Shown: positions 53,501-59,189 of the stretch, in pieces | Layout: each line of letters starts with the position of its first letter | How positions within the stretch are numbered: position 1 is the stretch's first letter | Source of the DNA: Spisula solida | Lineage: Eukaryota > Mollusca > Bivalvia > Venerida > Mactridae | Assembly (NCBI GenBank): GCA_947247005.1 | Contig: OX365952.1 | Location: 5,726,501-5,790,500 of the forward strand | Length of the DNA stretch: 64,000 nt | Direction: 5' to 3' | Translations under genes and position numbers: made by a program | Notes under the pieces: generated by a model | Databases searched by the model: none | What the model saw: only the letters and a program-made list of their open reading frames with translations | Told to the model about the DNA's origin: nothing

Positions 53501-56500
53501 TTTAAGGTGTTTTGTAGTGATGATGTTGCTTTAAGGTGTTTTATAGTGATGATGTTGTTTTAAGGTGTTTTGTAGTGATGATGTTGTTTTAAGGTGTTTT
53601 ATAGTGATGATGTTGTTTTAAGGTGTTTTGTAGTGATGATGTTGTTTTAAGGTGTTTTGTAGTGATGATGTTGTTTTAAGGTGTTTTATAGTGATGATGT
53701 TGTTTTAAGGTGTTTTGTCGTGATGTGTTTTGTAGTGATGATGTTGTTTAAATGTGTATTGTAGTGATGATGTTGTTTTGAGGTGTTTTGTAGTGATGAT
53801 GTTGTTTTAAGGTGTTTTATAGTGATGATGTTGTTTTAAGGTGTTTTGTAGTGATGATGTTGTTTTAAGGTGTTTTGTAGTGATGATGTTGTTTTAAGGT
53901 GTTTTGTAGTGATGAAGTTGCTTTAAGGTGTTTTATAGTGATGATGTTGCTTTAAGGTGTTTTGTAGTGATGATGTTGTTTTAAGGTGTTTTGTAGTGAT
54001 GATGTTGCTTTAAGGTGCTTTGTAGTGATGATGTTGCTTTAAGGTGCTTTGTAGTGATGATGTTGTTTAAGGTGTTTTATAGTGATGATGTTGTTTTAAG
54101 GTGTTTTGTAGTGATGTGTTTTGTAGTGATGATGTTGTTTAAATGTGTATTGTAGTGATGATGTTGTTTTGAGATGTTTTGTAGTGATGATGTTATTTTC
54201 ATGTGTTTTGTAGTGATGCTGTTGTTTTAAGGTGTTTTGTAGTGATGATGTTGTTTTCAGGTGTTCTGTAGTGATGATGTTGTTTTAAGGTGTTTTATAG
54301 TGATGATGTTGCTTTAAGGTGTTTTGTAGTGATGATGTTGTTTTAAGGTGTTTTGTAGTGATGATGTTGTTTCCAGGTGTTCTGTAGTGATGATGTTGTC
54401 TTAAGGTGTTTTGTAGTGATGAAGTTGCTTTAAGGTGTTTTATAGTGATAATGTTGTTTTAAGGTGTTTTGTAGTGTTGATGTTGCTTTAAGGTGTTTTG
54501 TAGTGATGATGTTGCTTTAAGGTGTTTTATAGTGATGATGTTGTTTTAAGGTGTTTTGTAGTGATGATGTTGTTTTAAGGTGTTTTATAGTGATGATGTT
54601 GTTTTAAGGTGTTTTGTAGTGATGTGTTTTGTAGTGATGATGTTGTTTGAATGTGTATTGTAGTGATGATGTTGTTTTGAGATGTTTTGTTGTGATGATG
54701 TTATTTTCAGGTGTTTTGTAGTGATGATGTTGTTTTAAGGTGTTTTGTAGTGATGATGTTGTTTTCAGGTGTTCTGTAGTGATGATGTTGTTTTAAGGTG
54801 TTTTATAGTGATGATGTTGCTTTAAGGTGTTTTGTAGTGATGATGTTGTTTTAAGGTGTTTTGTAGTGATGATGTTGTTTTAAGGTGTTTTGTAGTGATG
54901 ATGTTGTTTTCAGGTGTTCTGTAGTGATGATGTTGTTTTAAGGTGTTTTATAGTGATGATGTTGCTTTAAGGTGTTTTGTAGTGATGATGTTGTTTTAAG
55001 GTGTTTTGTAGTGATGATGTTGTTTTAAGGTGTTTTGTAGTGATGATGTTGTTTCCAAGGTGTTCTGTAGTGATGATGTTGTTTTAAGGTGTTTTGTAGT
55101 GATGAAGTTGCTTTAAGGTGTTTTATAGTGATAATGTTGTTTTAAGGTGTTTTGTAGTGTTGATGTTGCTTTAAGGTGTTTTGTAGTGATGATGTTGCTT
55201 TAAGGTGTTTTGTAGTGATGATGTTGTTTTAAGGTGTTTTATAGTGATGATGTTGTTTAAATGTGTATTGTAGTGATGATGTTGTTTTGAGGTGTTTTAT
55301 AGTGATGATGTTGTTTTAAGGTGTTGTTGTAGTGATGATGTTGTTTTAAGATGTTTTATAGTGATGATGTTGTTTTAAGGTGTTGTTGTAGTGATGATGT
55401 TGTTTTAAGATGTTTTATAGTGATGATGTTGTTTTAAATTGTTGTTGTAGTGATGATGTTGCCTGGGTCGCCAGATTTGACGACAAGCGCACTAACCATT
55501 GGGCTACAGAGGCACAAAAAAAGTTGGGTTTTTGATTTTGTAAACTGTGTCAATTTGTTTAGTTAGATTTATTATTATGAGAGGACTAACGGAAGATTTA
55601 TGACATTGAAGGTATGTGCTACAAACTTGGGTTGTGGTTTCGGTACTTACCAGTTCTGGCTAAAAACAAACAATAGTTGTGTAGAGATATAATGTCAAGG
55701 GCCGATATTCACAAAGAATCTTAAGGGAAAACTTAAATATTTTGACTTAAGTTAAACAAGTGAGCTGCACAAAAAAGTCATGTTTTGCCTAGAAATAAAG
55801 AATATACAGTGCCCACCCAAAATAAGTATACAGTAAATAATTGTTGCAAAATTAAACTAGGTTAAATTATTCAATATATGTTTATCAGACGGTCACAATT
55901 ATACTAGTTTCTGAAACTACAGTTACTAAATGAGTCAAAATAGAGATAGAAATAAAAATGAAGATGTTTGGAACTAAAATAACCATGTGACCAAAAAGGC
56001 TGAATTTTCCATCTTTTTATGACAAAGTTACCATTCAAAAGGGACAAAGAAACTTCAGATTTTGCACCTAGGGTACCAATTTATGTAAAGCCTTTCCATT
56101 TAATAAACAAAAACATTGATTTTCTTCAAATATATTGTTGCTTCACTGTTCTGCAAATAGTATTATAACAGGCAAATAACATCTGTATACTTATTTTTGG
56201 TGGGCAGTGTATAACCCATGTTTTATTATAGCTCTGAACATAATGCTTCTAAACTCGAAGTAAAAAATTGATAATCTTGATTTTCCTGTTTAATTGATAT
56301 GCTTTAAAATTCTAAGTTTTCCCTTAAGATGCTTTGTGAATACTACCCCAGACAAATTCACCTAATCCTCGCATTTTGCATGAATATAGGAAAGATTACG
56401 AATTTGCATGCAAAGTGACCATCAACTGCATATTTTCATGGAAGGGTAACATCTGCCACGACCTGACCCCCCAATCTGCGAAAACATCTCAATCAGAGCT

Positions 56501-59156
56501 AAATCTTGGCTCAAAATATTGTCCTATATCTTTACAACGCCTGACTTAAATCGAGACCAGGAATCAAACCCAGATGGCTGTGTTAAAATCTAGCACACTA
56601 ACCACTGGACCACAGCAGTGGCTACCTAATATATGTCTCAACTCTAATTTTGTTGAGTTTATCTTCATACCATACAGAACTCTAAATTGAAATTACATCA
56701 TAAAAACATAGTCCAGCTTGAAATTTGTCCCAAATTCAGACTCTGATTTGAGTTAACTATCTATCTCCAGCTGTGATTTCTATTTGAGATGTTTAAATAA
56801 TATAAATCTATACTGAAAATTCACATTATTCATGGCTACTGTAAATCACTTTATATTCCCGCGAGCTTTATTTCGCGATTTTCGGTTTTGAACTTATTTC
56901 GTGAATTGATGAGTTCGTGATCGAGGAACCCAAATATTAAATTCGCGAGCAAATCCACAAAAAGTTCTAGTAAATGAAAACATTAAGCATGTAATAAATT
57001 TAACCAAACACGAATTATTTCTAATTACTAGATCTGTCATAAGTTGAATACTGTAGTTTGTTAAATGCATTTCACACATTGTACTCGTATCAGTTAATCG
57101 TGTTTTCACAGTTAGTTAATAGGGCGTCGTATGCACATGTAACATGTTTATCAATCTGTTTTTTTTTCTAAACAAACGTTCTAACAGTTTCATGCTTGTG
57201 AAGATAATTGTCTCTTAAGTCCCTTATACGGATACATGTACGTTATATAAATATACTACATGCATACCAAAATAATATTTACGACCCAAAATGTCTTGTT
57301 TATGTGGTTTATATTCACTTTTGAAATTTATAATACCGGATTTACAGTATTAAAGCATTTTCATGGGTCGTAAATTCGTGGATTACAATACATGGAAGGG
57401 TAAACCCATCTCCTGTATATGGGAGGTCATTTAATCGTAGAGTTAGATTTTTTATTCCAATTCAAGAACGTAATAAACGAAAATTCAACTCCCTTTAAAA
57501 ATAATGATTTTATGGTGTTATATAGTCTGTACTGTTCTGTTCTATTCTGTTCTGTTCTGTTCAGACTAAACTTACCTCCATTTGGGTCCCAGAGTATGTT
57601 GTAGTTCAAAATCTTTTTTGGATCCAGTTTTTTCATCATTTTATCTTCTTTAAGTTGTTTCAACATTGTTCTTGCTTTCTTCACTTTCTCATTTGAACCC
57701 AGACATTCTGTAAGTGGAAAATTTATTGTATCAGCAAAACATCGTAGATAATTTTTCTGATGTTTTCCAAATTTTCAGGAGACAAAAATTGTGCGCGGAC
57801 GAAATCTTTTAGCTCGTTTTACAGATAACAGAATGCTGCTGAAGAAATCTCGTAGATCTAGCTCATTTTACAAAACAAAACTGTGCCAAATACAGCACTA
57901 TAAATTGACAGGTAGAGAAATTTTTGCCCAAACAAATTACTACGACATATCGTCTTGTGACGATTGTGAGCGATATCTAATTGGAGTACAGCATCAATAT
58001 TTTGATAGAATATGCAGGCTAAAGCATTCCCAAGAGCTGGAAAAAATTGGCAAAATTTCATAACAGAGAGGTACAAGCTTTTGAAACACTGACAATATAT
58101 TAGCAAGATGGTATGTACAATTCATAGCAACCTCGACAGCCTAGATGTCCTGGGATTGATCCCATGTAATACTAAACACGAAATAAAATTGGCACCAGTT
58201 ATTCCCTTGCTTGATAGGAAATGTGGCTTTCTCTCATACCCTTTCGGTGATAAATACCATCAACAGACGTGAATCATTAAACAGTTACAAATTCAGAGGC
58301 CCTTGAACTTAAAAAAAGTTTTTTTTTAAGGTGACTTTTTTCAGAAGATAAGGGGGAAATGTATATTCATTTAGGAAGGAAATGGGGCCAACTTTAGCCC
58401 AAAAATTCATAAAATGAGGACCTTGAGTGACGTCACTTGAATGTTATACTAACGTACAGTACACTAGTGAAGTATAAGTATAGATCAAGGGCTCAGTGTA
58501 ATTATTATATGTGGTTACAACTTTTTCAGCTCTGAGCCCTTGATAGTCATACTCGTTGTACTAACCCTGATTCAAGGAAAGTCATGTGATAAAATTATTT
58601 ACCCATAAATCTTGAGAGAGCGTAGCTACTTTCCTGCTCCTCTATGTCGTCTATATTCCTCTTCAACCACAGACACTTATTGTTGATATCTTGTACCTTG
58701 AGCACACCTTCCTGTACCTCTGTCTCCGTTACTAAAAATATTAAAATAACAGTCAATCAAGAATTTAAAAGGAATTACTCCTGAAAATAACTATGATATT
58801 ATAGATAGTTTACTACTATCTTTTAACTATCCCTTACTCTTACTCTACAATGATAAATTATGTATTATATGAAATCTCTTGTGCATGATGTATCATTATA
58901 TATTGTTTCTTTTACATATTGTTTTGTCAAGAACTGAATATTATATCATGATAAAACCATTAATGATCTAAAATTACTTTCTTAAACACATCTGATCTTT
59001 ATTACTATGATGTTTGTGTATATATGTCTTGTATGTTTTACTGTATATTCTTATGTTATTTCATATTTTACTGTATATTCTTATGCTATTTGCAAATGTT
59101 GAGGCCCACATGGAAGATCGGGAAACCGAATGTGTCAGCCTCGTTAAATAAAGACG

Positions 59157-59189
<33 letters not shown>

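Noticed and set aside
50850..55461. CRISPR-like or telomeric array
   Set aside because: There are no unique spacers, the units abut directly, the unit is not TTAGGG-like, and the context is a eukaryotic intron.
59157..59188. Telomere-like (TTAC)n tract
   Set aside because: It directly follows an AATAAA-containing retrotransposon 3' end, so it is that element's tail.
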